Shown: positions 1 through 6,493 of the stretch, piece after piece
Layout of the letters: each line of letters opens with the position of its first letter
How positions within the stretch are numbered: position 1 is the first letter of the stretch
Assembly: GCA_017051695.1 (NCBI GenBank)
Contig: JAFIDK010000005.1
Coordinates: 394,632-458,631, forward strand
Source of the DNA: Algoriphagus aestuarii
Lineage (GTDB): Bacteria > Bacteroidota > Bacteroidia > Cytophagales > Cyclobacteriaceae
DNA length: 64,000 bases
Direction of reading: 5' to 3'
Notes under the pieces: model-generated
What the model was told of the DNA's origin: nothing
Database searches by the model: none
Seen by the model: only the letters and a program-made list of their open reading frames with translations
Program-made: the position numbers and the translations under genes

Positions 1-2
1 GA

Positions 3-86
3 AAAAATGAAACCATTGACCAAAACAGATTCGGTCGGATGATTTGGAAAGAATTACGAAGTGGAAGGGTTAACTGGATTGAGTAG
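3..86 (+). CDS. C-terminal fragment of an upstream gene (partial)
   Basis: One frame is open from the window edge to a TAG at 84-86 and encodes about 27 residues ending in RVNWIE. The composition, with several Arg, Lys and Trp residues, looks like a real protein end rather than intergenic sequence. The other two forward frames stop by base 42. The family cannot be recognised from so few residues. The upstream boundary lies outside the window. Confidence 0.4.
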   Translation, partial: KNETIDQNRFGRMIWKELRSGRVNWIE

Positions 87-286
87 AACTAAAAAAATCG
101 ATTTTATTAGGTATTGATCAATAATGACATCTTAATAAAATACCAAAAACACTTTGAAATAATCCAAAATAATAATTAACTTCATATCTTACTGACTTGA
201 AAAACAGTTAGTTGAATTCCGGTAGCCACATTGGCTTATTTATTTTTAATAGTTCAAACTTTTCAATTATTAACTCAAAAAAAACC

Positions 287-895
287 ATGAAAAATTATTT
301 TAAAAGTTCATTAAGCGGGCTTTCCTTGGTGCTCACTTTACTCATTTTCTTGTCTAGCTGTATCTCTGATCAAACCAGTCTAGACCAACCACTAGACCCA
401 AGCGAAAATCTCGAAAAAGCTACAGATTACCCAGAGCCCTTTTCGCTAGAAAACCTAAGAATGGATCCAGGCACTCTTAAAATGGCAGCTGATTTAAGAG
501 CTTCAACCGCAAAGTATCATTCTATCGAAACAGCTATCGAAATGGGATATGTAGAAGGTTCGGAATGTGTATCTTCTCCTTTGGGAGGAATGGGGTACCA
601 TTATATTTTACCTCCTGCCATTGATGGAAATTTCGATCCAACGATGCCAGAAGCATTACTCTATGAAATGGATAAAAATGGGAAAATGAAATTGGTAGGC
701 GTGGAATTTGTCATAGTCAAAGATGCCTGGGATGCCGAAAATGAAATGATCCCGTATTTTGGAATGCAGGAATTTGATACTGCTTTCGCTCCAACACCAC
801 TTCCTTTTGACAATTACCAGCTACATGTCTGGATATGGAAACATAACCCAAAGGGAATGTTTACCATGTTTAATCCAAATGTCAGCTGTCTATAG
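287..895 (+). CDS. putative lipoprotein of unknown function
   Basis: This encodes about 202 residues. The open frame extends upstream to 212, but the ATG at 287 starts a classic SPII signal: Lys, a hydrophobic stretch, then LSSC as lipobox, with the lipid-modified Cys at about residue 25. The mature protein is expected on the outer-membrane periplasmic face or the cell surface. The rest is soluble. It has a Cys near the middle (SECVSS) and a C-terminal part rich in Pro, Phe and Trp (HVWIWKHNP, FNPNVSCL); two Cys could form a disulfide. I do not recognise the family. It is monocistronic, because a strong terminator follows directly. Confidence 0.75.
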   Translation: MKNYFKSSLSGLSLVLTLLIFLSSCISDQTSLDQPLDPSENLEKATDYPEPFSLENLRMDPGTLKMAADLRASTAKYHSIETAIEMGYVEGSECVSSPLGGMGYHYILPPAIDGNFDPTMPEALLYEMDKNGKMKLVGVEFVIVKDAWDAENEMIPYFGMQEFDTAFAPTPLPFDNYQLHVWIWKHNPKGMFTMFNPNVSCL

Positions 896-900
896 TAAAA

Positions 901-925
901 AGGCTCCCAAAAGGGAGCCTTTTCT
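901..925 (+). terminator. Rho-independent terminator of the lipoprotein gene
   Basis: A perfect 8-bp stem AGGCTCCC/GGGAGCCT with an AAAA loop is followed by a short T run. It begins five bases after the stop codon at 895. Confidence 0.85.
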
Positions 926-1060
926 AGCTTATTTCTATTTAAAGACATTTATTCTGACTCAAAAAGTAACATACACTTAGTCCAACTCAATAAAGTTCCA
1001 GTATATACATTTTGATAAACTTCTGTTAAATCTAACCTAATCTTCCTCTTACCGATTCCT

Positions 1061-1210
1061 AGTTAACTTCCCAGGAGGTTTAATTTAATTCCCTTTATAA
1101 AAACTATTTTCGCCGTCCGATAAGAAAACTTTCAGCTCGGAATGCCCATCAAAATGCTCCTACGGCTATTATTCCTATTTTCCAGCCAGTTAACTCACAG
1201 GAGATTTAAT
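1061..1210 (+). repeat. Imperfect direct repeat upstream of the histidine kinase
   Basis: AGTTAACTTCCCAGGAGGTT (1061-1080) is echoed by AGTTAACTCACAGGAGATTT (1188-1207), 127 bp away; both continue into AAT. The rest of the 896-1299 gap holds the terminator and AT-rich sequence, with no other gene seen. Regulator binding sites or an old local duplication are both possible. Confidence 0.45.
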
Positions 1211-1299
1211 GTTTTTCTAAATTGTATTTTTTTAATTTATCTCAAGTAAATTATCTTTCCGTTTTAAAACTAATTAGTTTCAACATTCACCAATTCTCA

Positions 1300-3192
1300 A
1301 TGCCCAATTTTATTTTATTGATTTCCCTGCTTTGGGCTTTTGCTCCTATACAACAGGAAAATCCTACTAAAATGGGATCAGAGGAGATTTTAGATTCTCT
1401 CATCAAAAAAAGCGAGCAATATCTTTATGTAGAATGGGATAGTGCCTTCGCATATCTTTCAAAAGCTGATTCACTCGCAAAACTTTTAGAAGACGAAAAT
1501 AAAATAGGTAAGACTGCCAATTTATTTGGGACGCTATATTATGTAGAAGGGGATTATGTAGAGTCGATAAAGTACTATTCCAATGCAACCGAAATTTTCA
1601 ATAAAACCCAAGATGAATCGGGCTTGAGCTACGCTCTCAATGGACGTGGTTTGATTTATTTAAGTCAAAATGAGTTAGAAAAAGCAATTGAAATTTTCAA
1701 TAGATGCATCGAAATCAACAAAAAACTTGGGGACAGTTACGGAGTTGGGAGAAACTATTTCAATAGAAGTATTGGCGAATCTGATTTAGGACAGTTCGAA
1801 AAAGCCCATCGATCCATTGAATTGGCTTTGGAATACCTTAAAGACCACCAAGACAGAGTGATCTATACCATGACATTAAACAGGGCCGGTAAAATCTATT
1901 TTGATGAAGGCAAACTGGAAGAGTCAGAGCAATATTACAATCGTGTCTTGGACTATCCAGGTGAGTTGACCAACTGGGCCAACGCATTTGCATATACCGG
2001 ATTGGCTGAAATCCAACTTGCCAAAGGAAATCTAAGAAAGACTATAGAATTAGGGGATATTGCCAAAACCTACGTTTATAAAACAAGAGGATACTGGGAC
2101 AAAGGAAGATTATCCAAAGCTTTGATGCATGCCTATGAGCAAACCAATCAATTTGATAAAGCTTTAGAACATTCAAAACTTTATAAAGCCTATTCAGACA
2201 GTTTGTATAATGAAAATAAAAATGCTGAAATCAGTTACTTACAGCTTCTTATTGCCAATGCTGAAAATCAGGACTTAATTCAAAAAAAGGAATTGGCCGA
2301 AAACAGCGCCAACTTCAACAAACGGTTTACCATCATCCTGACCATCGCTTTGATAGGTCTGATTATAGGTTTTATCCTTTATGGAAGAGTCATCAAACAA
2401 AAAGAGAAAATAAACCAAGTCTTACTGGAAAAGCAAAATGAAATCCAGATTCAAAACGAAAAACTGGAAGCAATCAATGAAGAGAAAAATAAATTATTCT
2501 CTATCCTCTCCCATGATCTAAAAACTCCTATCAATTCGGTCAAAGAACTTTTGGAGCTGGAAGAAAACGGGTTACTGGACGAAGAAGAACAAAAATCCGC
2601 CCGGAAACTCCTAGTCAAGCAAGTCTCGGATACGGATGAAATGATTCGAAAACTTCTCCGATGGTCACATGCCCAGCTGGATGGAATTATTACAAAAAGA
2701 ACCTCTACTGATCTAATTGAAATTATTAAAGAACAAATTAGCCAGCTGGATTATCAGACCGCTTCTAAAAACATCAGCATTGATTATTCATCTGTCATGG
2801 ATCATCTCACCGTGCTGGTAGATCCACAGCAAGTCCAGATTATTTTGCAAAACTGCCTTCAAAACGCAATCAAGTTCTCAAATCCAGACAGCAAAATCAC
2901 GCTGTGGAATTCTGAAAATGAAAAAGAGGGCTTTATCAACCTTCATATCAAAGATCAAGGTATTGGGATATCGGAAGAAAAAATAGAGGAAATCTACTCC
3001 AGGGTGGTTCGGGTCAAATCCACTGAAGGAACACAGAAAGAAAAAGGAACTGGATTGGGGCTACTTTTGGTAAGACAGTTTATGGAGAAAAACAACGGAC
3101 GTTTTATTATCCAAAGTGAACCCAACGAAGGAACAGAAATCATCCTTAGTTTTGAGAAAATCCATTCCCCTGGTGGAAAACTCGATTCCTGA
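1300..3192 (+). CDS. TPR-containing sensor histidine kinase (orphan)
   Basis: About 630 residues from the ATG at 1300. The frame opens upstream at a TTG at 1222, but 1300 starts a good Sec signal (MPNFILLISLLWAF). Order of domains: signal peptide; a periplasmic region of TPR repeats (about residues 30-320); one membrane span (about 342-364); a coiled coil; HisKA with the H-box SHDLKTP (His405); and HATPase_c with N-box NCLQNAIKF, G1 DQGIGI and G2 GTGLGL. It autophosphorylates and passes the phosphate to a response regulator. No receiver domain is fused and no regulator gene is adjacent, so the partner is elsewhere. TPR-HK proteins of this layout are common in Bacteroidota. The creatininase gene follows after 15 bp and may be co-transcribed. 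Confidence 0.88.
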   Translation: MPNFILLISLLWAFAPIQQENPTKMGSEEILDSLIKKSEQYLYVEWDSAFAYLSKADSLAKLLEDENKIGKTANLFGTLYYVEGDYVESIKYYSNATEIFNKTQDESGLSYALNGRGLIYLSQNELEKAIEIFNRCIEINKKLGDSYGVGRNYFNRSIGESDLGQFEKAHRSIELALEYLKDHQDRVIYTMTLNRAGKIYFDEGKLEESEQYYNRVLDYPGELTNWANAFAYTGLAEIQLAKGNLRKTIELGDIAKTYVYKTRGYWDKGRLSKALMHAYEQTNQFDKALEHSKLYKAYSDSLYNENKNAEISYLQLLIANAENQDLIQKKELAENSANFNKRFTIILTIALIGLIIGFILYGRVIKQKEKINQVLLEKQNEIQIQNEKLEAINEEKNKLFSILSHDLKTPINSVKELLELEENGLLDEEEQKSARKLLVKQVSDTDEMIRKLLRWSHAQLDGIITKRTSTDLIEIIKEQISQLDYQTASKNISIDYSSVMDHLTVLVDPQQVQIILQNCLQNAIKFSNPDSKITLWNSENEKEGFINLHIKDQGIGISEEKIEEIYSRVVRVKSTEGTQKEKGTGLGLLLVRQFMEKNNGRFIIQSEPNEGTEIILSFEKIHSPGGKLDS

Positions 3193-3207
3193 TTCAAACA
3201 CCTCAAC

Positions 3208-4017
3208 ATGAAAAAACTTTTTTTTATTCCGCTTCTTCTTTTGCTTGTCACGCCCCTTTTTTCCCAGGAATTATCTACCCGGGAGATGGATCGGATCAAT
3301 TGGATGGAATTTGCAGATTTTGTACCCGAAAAGATCAATACGGTTTTACTTCCAACAGGTACTTTGGAGCCACACGGTGTAGTCAATAACGGCGCAGACA
3401 ATACAGCACCTTTTGCTATGGCAAAAGATATTGCCGATGAACTCAATGCCATGATTGCCCCAACTTTGAACTATGGAATCACTGGAAGTATGGCCGCTTA
3501 CCCTGGGGCTTTTCAGATCACAGAGGAAGCTTATGCACCATTTATTCGTGATATTCTGAAAGGACTTGCCAAAAACGGATTTAAAAACATCATCATTCTC
3601 AATGGTCATGGTGGCGGTCAAACTGCTGTTTTGCAAGAAGTAGCTGGAGAAATCGCCAATGAACTGGGTGTTCGTACCCTGGTGATCAATTGGTGGTCTT
3701 ATGCTTCAGATGTGACAATTGAGGTTTTCAAAGAAGATGGTGGTCACGCCGGACTCAATGAGACTGCGTACATACAAGCTATTGACCCTACCTTGGTGCA
3801 TAAAGAAAAATACAATCCCGATATGGCTACTGCCTATCCTAAAACCGGAACTTATTCGGCAGTGCCTTTTCCTTCCAGCATCGGTTTGTACCAGGAAGAT
3901 CAGGGCTATCCTAATTTTGATGAAGCACAGGCCAAAGAATACTTCGAAAAAGTCAATGCTAAAATAGCTTCATTGATTAAAGAGACCATCCGAAAGTGGG
4001 ATATGGCAGGGTTATGA
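3208..4017 (+). CDS. creatininase-family amidohydrolase, exported
   Basis: This protein of 269 residues has an N-terminal Sec signal (about residues 1-20, ending LFSQ), so it is probably periplasmic. The rest is a creatininase/creatinine amidohydrolase-like domain. The family's metal ligands are visible: E54 and H56 in TLEPHG, D64 in GADNTAP, H134 in NGHGGG and E185 in GLNETA. The family hydrolyses cyclic amides or formamides (creatinine, or F420- and riboflavin-type intermediates), but most bacterial members have unknown substrates and none can be named here. It lies 15 bp downstream of the histidine kinase on the same strand. Confidence 0.85.
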   Translation: MKKLFFIPLLLLLVTPLFSQELSTREMDRINWMEFADFVPEKINTVLLPTGTLEPHGVVNNGADNTAPFAMAKDIADELNAMIAPTLNYGITGSMAAYPGAFQITEEAYAPFIRDILKGLAKNGFKNIIILNGHGGGQTAVLQEVAGEIANELGVRTLVINWWSYASDVTIEVFKEDGGHAGLNETAYIQAIDPTLVHKEKYNPDMATAYPKTGTYSAVPFPSSIGLYQEDQGYPNFDEAQAKEYFEKVNAKIASLIKETIRKWDMAGL

Positions 4018-4024
4018 AATTTGT

Positions 4025-4049
4025 GATTTACGAAATACGATTTACGAGA
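4025..4049. repeat. ATTTACGA-type intergenic repeat
   Basis: GATTTACGA occurs twice, separated by AATAC-type spacer sequence, just after the creatininase stop codon. Similar degenerate ACGAA/ACGATT repeats occur at about 58970-58985 and 62858-62900 in this window. Confidence 0.4.
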
Positions 4050-4090
4050 TCCTGAAGACCTCTACCATTTTTCCAAGAATTTTCAGTTCA

Positions 4091-4657
4091 ATGTCCTATC
4101 ATTCCAACCAAAACTTTCAAAATAAAAACTTAACCTCAGAGCCTCTTGAAAAAGGGGAGTATGAAGGCTGTAGTTTTTCCCAATGCAATTTAGCGGGGAT
4201 GAACTTGCAGGGCTTTAGCTTTGAGGATTGCAGCTTTACGAATTGTGATTTGAGTAACTGCAAGGTCCCTGGGGTTTCTTTCCGGGGAGTCAACTTCGAT
4301 TCCTGTAAAATGCTGGGCATTCACTTCCAGAGCTGTAATCCTTTCTTGATTGAGTTTTCCTTCAAAAACTGCCAAATGGATTATTGCGGCTTTTACAATC
4401 TTCAGGTGAAGAAAACCAATTTCAATTCTTGTCGATTGCTGGAAGCAGACTTTACGATGGCCAACCTTACTGGAAGTAGCTTTACCGGGAGCGAACTCAG
4501 CGGAGCTGTCTTTGATCAGACCGTGCTCGAAAAAGCCGACTTCCGAGAAGCTCAAAACTATAGAATCGACCCAGAGCTCAACCGCATCAAAGGAGCCCGT
4601 TTTGATTTGGACGGACTTCCTGGTTTGCTTGGGAAATATGGGATTAAGATTGGGTAA
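4091..4657 (+). CDS. pentapeptide-repeat protein, Qnr/McbG-like
   Basis: 188 residues. From about residue 20 to 160 the sequence follows the A(D/N)LXX-type pentapeptide pattern, with Phe or Leu at every fifth position (for example DCSFTNCDLSNC, ADFTMANLTGSSF). This predicts a right-handed quadrilateral beta-helix. The C-terminal segment (NYRIDPELNRIKGARF, then a GLLGKYGI tail) resembles the capping helix of Qnr/McbG-like proteins, which mimic DNA and bind gyrase. It is unusually rich in Cys. There is no signal peptide, so it is cytoplasmic. A gyrase-protecting role is only an analogy. Confidence 0.8.
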   Translation: MSYHSNQNFQNKNLTSEPLEKGEYEGCSFSQCNLAGMNLQGFSFEDCSFTNCDLSNCKVPGVSFRGVNFDSCKMLGIHFQSCNPFLIEFSFKNCQMDYCGFYNLQVKKTNFNSCRLLEADFTMANLTGSSFTGSELSGAVFDQTVLEKADFREAQNYRIDPELNRIKGARFDLDGLPGLLGKYGIKIG

Positions 4658-4690
4658 TAGATTAAGTCAAATTCAATCTTCAGCATTTGA

Positions 4691-4698
4691 TATTTTTG
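4691..4698 (+). promoter_or_regulatory. Bacteroidota -7 box (TATTTTTG) for the DUF4160/DUF2442 pair
   Basis: TATTTTTG fits TAnnTTTG exactly and lies 11 bp before the ATG at 4710. The 5' leader would therefore be very short. No convincing -33 TTTG is seen. Confidence 0.5.
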
Positions 4699-4709
4699 TA
4701 TTTTAAACT

Positions 4710-4940
4710 ATGCCTACGATTTACACTGAAAATGGATATCGATTTTTCTTTTATAGAAATGATCATTTGCCAATTCACATTCATGTTGAAAAATCAGGTA
4801 AAACAGCTAAATTCCTCCTTGATCCTATAGAATTAAATTCATCAAGGAAGTTCACCGCATCTGAACTTCGTGAAATTCGTATAATCATTAACTCAAAAGT
4901 CGAATACTTTAAAGAAAAGTGGGATGAATACTTTAACTAA
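4710..4940 (+). CDS. DUF4160 family protein
   Basis: 76 residues with the family's hallmark start (MPTIYTENGYRFFFYRND) followed by HLPIHIHVE. That His-rich strand leads into a beta strand (KTAKFLLDP) and a C-terminal helix. DUF4160 genes are nearly always next to a DUF2442 gene, as here, where the frames overlap by 17 bp and translation is probably coupled. The pair is often discussed as toxin-antitoxin-like, but no biochemical activity is established that I can rely on. It is cytoplasmic. Confidence 0.85.
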   Translation: MPTIYTENGYRFFFYRNDHLPIHIHVEKSGKTAKFLLDPIELNSSRKFTASELREIRIIINSKVEYFKEKWDEYFN

Positions 4941-5160
4941 GCTAAAGTCTAACGTAGCTACCAACTTAAGTTTTACGGTTGATAAAATGACTATTTACGT
5001 GGAAGATGGAAGAGAAATAAGTATTCCATTAGAATGGTTTCCTAAACTTCGAGCAGCTTCTTCTGAAGAGTTAAATAATTGGCGTTTTATTGGCGATGGT
5101 GAAGGAATCCATTGGGAAGATCTTGACGAAGATTTATTAGTCAGTGAATTAATTTCCTGA
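4924..5160 (+). CDS. DUF2442 family protein
   Basis: 78 residues. The core fits DUF2442: a beta strand (KMTIYVEDGREISIPL), then EWFPKLRAA, then WRFIGDGEGIHWEDLDEDL. This domain resembles a DNA-binding or antitoxin partner and commonly follows DUF4160. Its ATG lies inside the 3' end of the preceding gene (17-bp overlap). A strong terminator follows at 5183, so the pair forms a two-gene transcription unit. Confidence 0.85.
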   Translation: MNTLTKLKSNVATNLSFTVDKMTIYVEDGREISIPLEWFPKLRAASSEELNNWRFIGDGEGIHWEDLDEDLLVSELIS

Positions 5161-5182
5161 TTCTATCATTCTTTCTAACCTT

Positions 5183-5210
5183 ACCGAAGTCAAAAGCTTC
5201 GGTTTTATTT
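5183..5210 (+). terminator. Rho-independent terminator after DUF2442
   Basis: A 7-bp stem ACCGAAG/CTTCGGT with a seven-base loop is followed by TTTATTT. It starts 22 bp after the stop codon. Confidence 0.8.
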
Positions 5211-5302
5211 CAAGTATCAAGATTTTAAATGGTATTTGCAAAATGGCTCCCAATACACAACTAAGCTTTATTTTTAATGGAGTCGATTCCACTTGATAAT
5301 CG

Positions 5303-5310
5303 TATATTTG
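5303..5310 (+). promoter_or_regulatory. Bacteroidota -7 box (TATATTTG) for the RelE-like pair
   Basis: TATATTTG fits TAnnTTTG exactly, 17 bp upstream of the ATG at 5328. No -33 box could be picked out. Confidence 0.55.
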
Positions 5311-5327
5311 GGTAAAAGCAAGTTCAA

Positions 5328-5534
5328 ATGAAAGTTTTATTAGACATAGAAGATCAAAAAGCTGATTTTATCATGGAGCTCTTGAAAAACTTTAAGTTTG
5401 TCAAAGCCGAACCTATTTCTACTTACAAGGCAAATGTTTATAAAAACATAAAACGCTCTGTGGAAGAATTAAATCTTGTCCAAGAAGGTAAAATCAAACC
5501 TATCTCTGCAAAAGATTTGTTGAATGAATTATGA
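5328..5534 (+). CDS. putative type II antitoxin of a RelE/ParE-like pair
   Basis: 68 residues. The N-terminus (MKVLLDIEDQKADFIMELLKN) resembles the strand-helix start of small antitoxins that precede RelE/ParE toxins in Bacteroidota. The C-terminal half (KRSVEELNLVQEGKIKP, then SAKDLLNEL) is the kind of flexible segment that wraps the toxin. Its stop codon overlaps the next gene's start by 11 bp, which is typical of antitoxin-toxin order and coupling. The name is from context and pattern only. Confidence 0.7.
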   Translation: MKVLLDIEDQKADFIMELLKNFKFVKAEPISTYKANVYKNIKRSVEELNLVQEGKIKPISAKDLLNEL

Positions 5535-5853
5535 AGTAGCTGCCATTCCTAATTTCAGGAAAGAGCTAAAGAAATTGGCAAAAAAATATCCTTCCTTAAA
5601 AGAAGATTTTTCAATCCTAATTCAAGAACTTCAAGAAAATCCTTTTCAGGGAACACCATTAGGAAAAAACTGCTTTAAAATCAGAATGGCCATTTCTTCT
5701 AAGGGTAAAGGTAAGTCTGGAGGATCAAGAATCATCACTTTTGTAAAAATCACAGAGACGACTGTCTATCTACTTTCGATTTATGATAAATCAGACAAAG
5801 AGACAATTAAGGATAGCGAATTGAAGGAGTTATTAAATCAAATTAATCTGTGA
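5524..5853 (+). CDS. RelE/ParE-superfamily toxin (putative mRNA interferase)
   Basis: 109 residues. The layout matches the RelE/ParE fold: two N-terminal helices (FRKELKKLAKKYPSLKEDFSIL), then PFQGTPLGKNCFKIRMAI, then central strands (GGSRIITFVKI, TVYLLSIYDKS) and a C-terminal helix. The pattern LGKNCFKIR followed by SGGSRIIT is characteristic of RelE-like toxins in Bacteroidota. Family members cleave ribosome-bound mRNA or inhibit gyrase; which applies here cannot be told. The gene overlaps the antitoxin upstream by 11 bp. Confidence 0.8.
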   Translation: MNYEVAAIPNFRKELKKLAKKYPSLKEDFSILIQELQENPFQGTPLGKNCFKIRMAISSKGKGKSGGSRIITFVKITETTVYLLSIYDKSDKETIKDSELKELLNQINL

Positions 5854-5927
5854 TTTTCTAATCTGCCTTACATAGGCAATTATTTTTTATAAAGTCGATC
5901 ACCATTGTGATCATATCAATCCTACTT

Positions 5928-6029
5928 ATGAAAAACTCAGAATCGTCCAAATCTGCAAATTTCCAACTTTTATTACTTATGATTGGATTGGTGATTTCTT
6001 TTTTGATTTTCTTATTGAAGTATCTCTGA
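5928..6029 (+). CDS. small single-span membrane protein (33 aa)
   Basis: An ATG at 5928 opens 33 codons ending in TGA at 6027. The peptide begins MKNSESSKSANFQ and continues as one strongly hydrophobic stretch (LLLLMIGLVISFLIFLL), ending in KYL. This is a plausible N-in, single-pass microprotein. It lies 74 bp after the RelE-like toxin. The family is unknown, and coding capacity is supported only by the clean signal-anchor pattern. Confidence 0.45.
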   Translation: MKNSESSKSANFQLLLLMIGLVISFLIFLLKYL

Positions 6030-6141
6030 GTGGGAATTCACTCCATCCTCTTGCTTTCTAATTTACTTTTTGACTACATTATAAACATTAAAATGTTAAT
6101 TAAATTGACATTTTTGATAAAAATACAATAGAAATATAATA

Positions 6142-6290
6142 GAAATAAACCTCCCTTCGGTCGGTGAAATATTTTGAAGATATACTATAGCTCTGCAAGC
6201 AGATATAACTAAGATAGCCTAGAGGCAGATAGTGTTATTGAAATAATTGGAAATACAATTGAAATAAACCTCCCTTCGGTCGGTGAAATA
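6142..6290. repeat. 30-bp direct repeat pair around a segment of short hairpins
   Basis: A 30-bp sequence starting GAAATAAACCTCCCTTCGG occurs at 6142-6171 and again at 6261-6290. It contains the small palindrome-like CCTTCGGTCGG. The 90 bp between them, read on the minus strand, contains TATCTGCC-, TATCTTAG- and TATATCTGC-type units with small hairpins. They look like inverted members of the array at 6302-6483. Confidence 0.7.
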
Positions 6291-6301
6291 CAGTCTCGTT
6301 C

Positions 6302-6483
6302 TATTTCGCCGAAGGCATATATTGCGAAGCATATCTTGGGAGCAAAGCGACCTTATCTCAGCAAAGCTGTATCTCGGACGACGAAGGAGTCCCTATCTCG
6401 CCGACTGTCTGCCAAAGGTAGAAAGGCGTATCTCAACAGCGCAGCGACTCTATTTCGCCAAAAGCGTATTTCAGCGCAGCGAA
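6302..6483 (+). repeat. Array of degenerate TATYTC units with hairpin cores, abutting the dnaE-like gene
   Basis: Units begin TATTTC, TATCTT or TATCTC at 6302, 6332, 6354, 6370, 6394, 6429, 6451 and 6467. Each is followed by a small self-complementary core such as GCCGAAGGC, CAGCAAAGCTG, GGACGACGAAGGAGTCC or CGCCAAAAGCG. Unit lengths vary from 16 to 35 bp, so this is not a CRISPR. The array ends 10 bp before the ATG at 6494. Open frames across it are artefacts of composition. Together with 6030-6301 it fills the whole gap before the polymerase gene. Confidence 0.7.
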
Positions 6484-6493
6484 TATTAAAAAT

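Noticed and set aside
4091-4657. Quinolone-resistance gene (qnr)
   Set aside because: Only the pentapeptide fold and C-terminal tail resemble Qnr; this is not enough to claim resistance.
6142-6483. Possible CRISPR array
   Set aside because: Repeat units vary in length and sequence, spacers are not uniform, and no cas genes are nearby.
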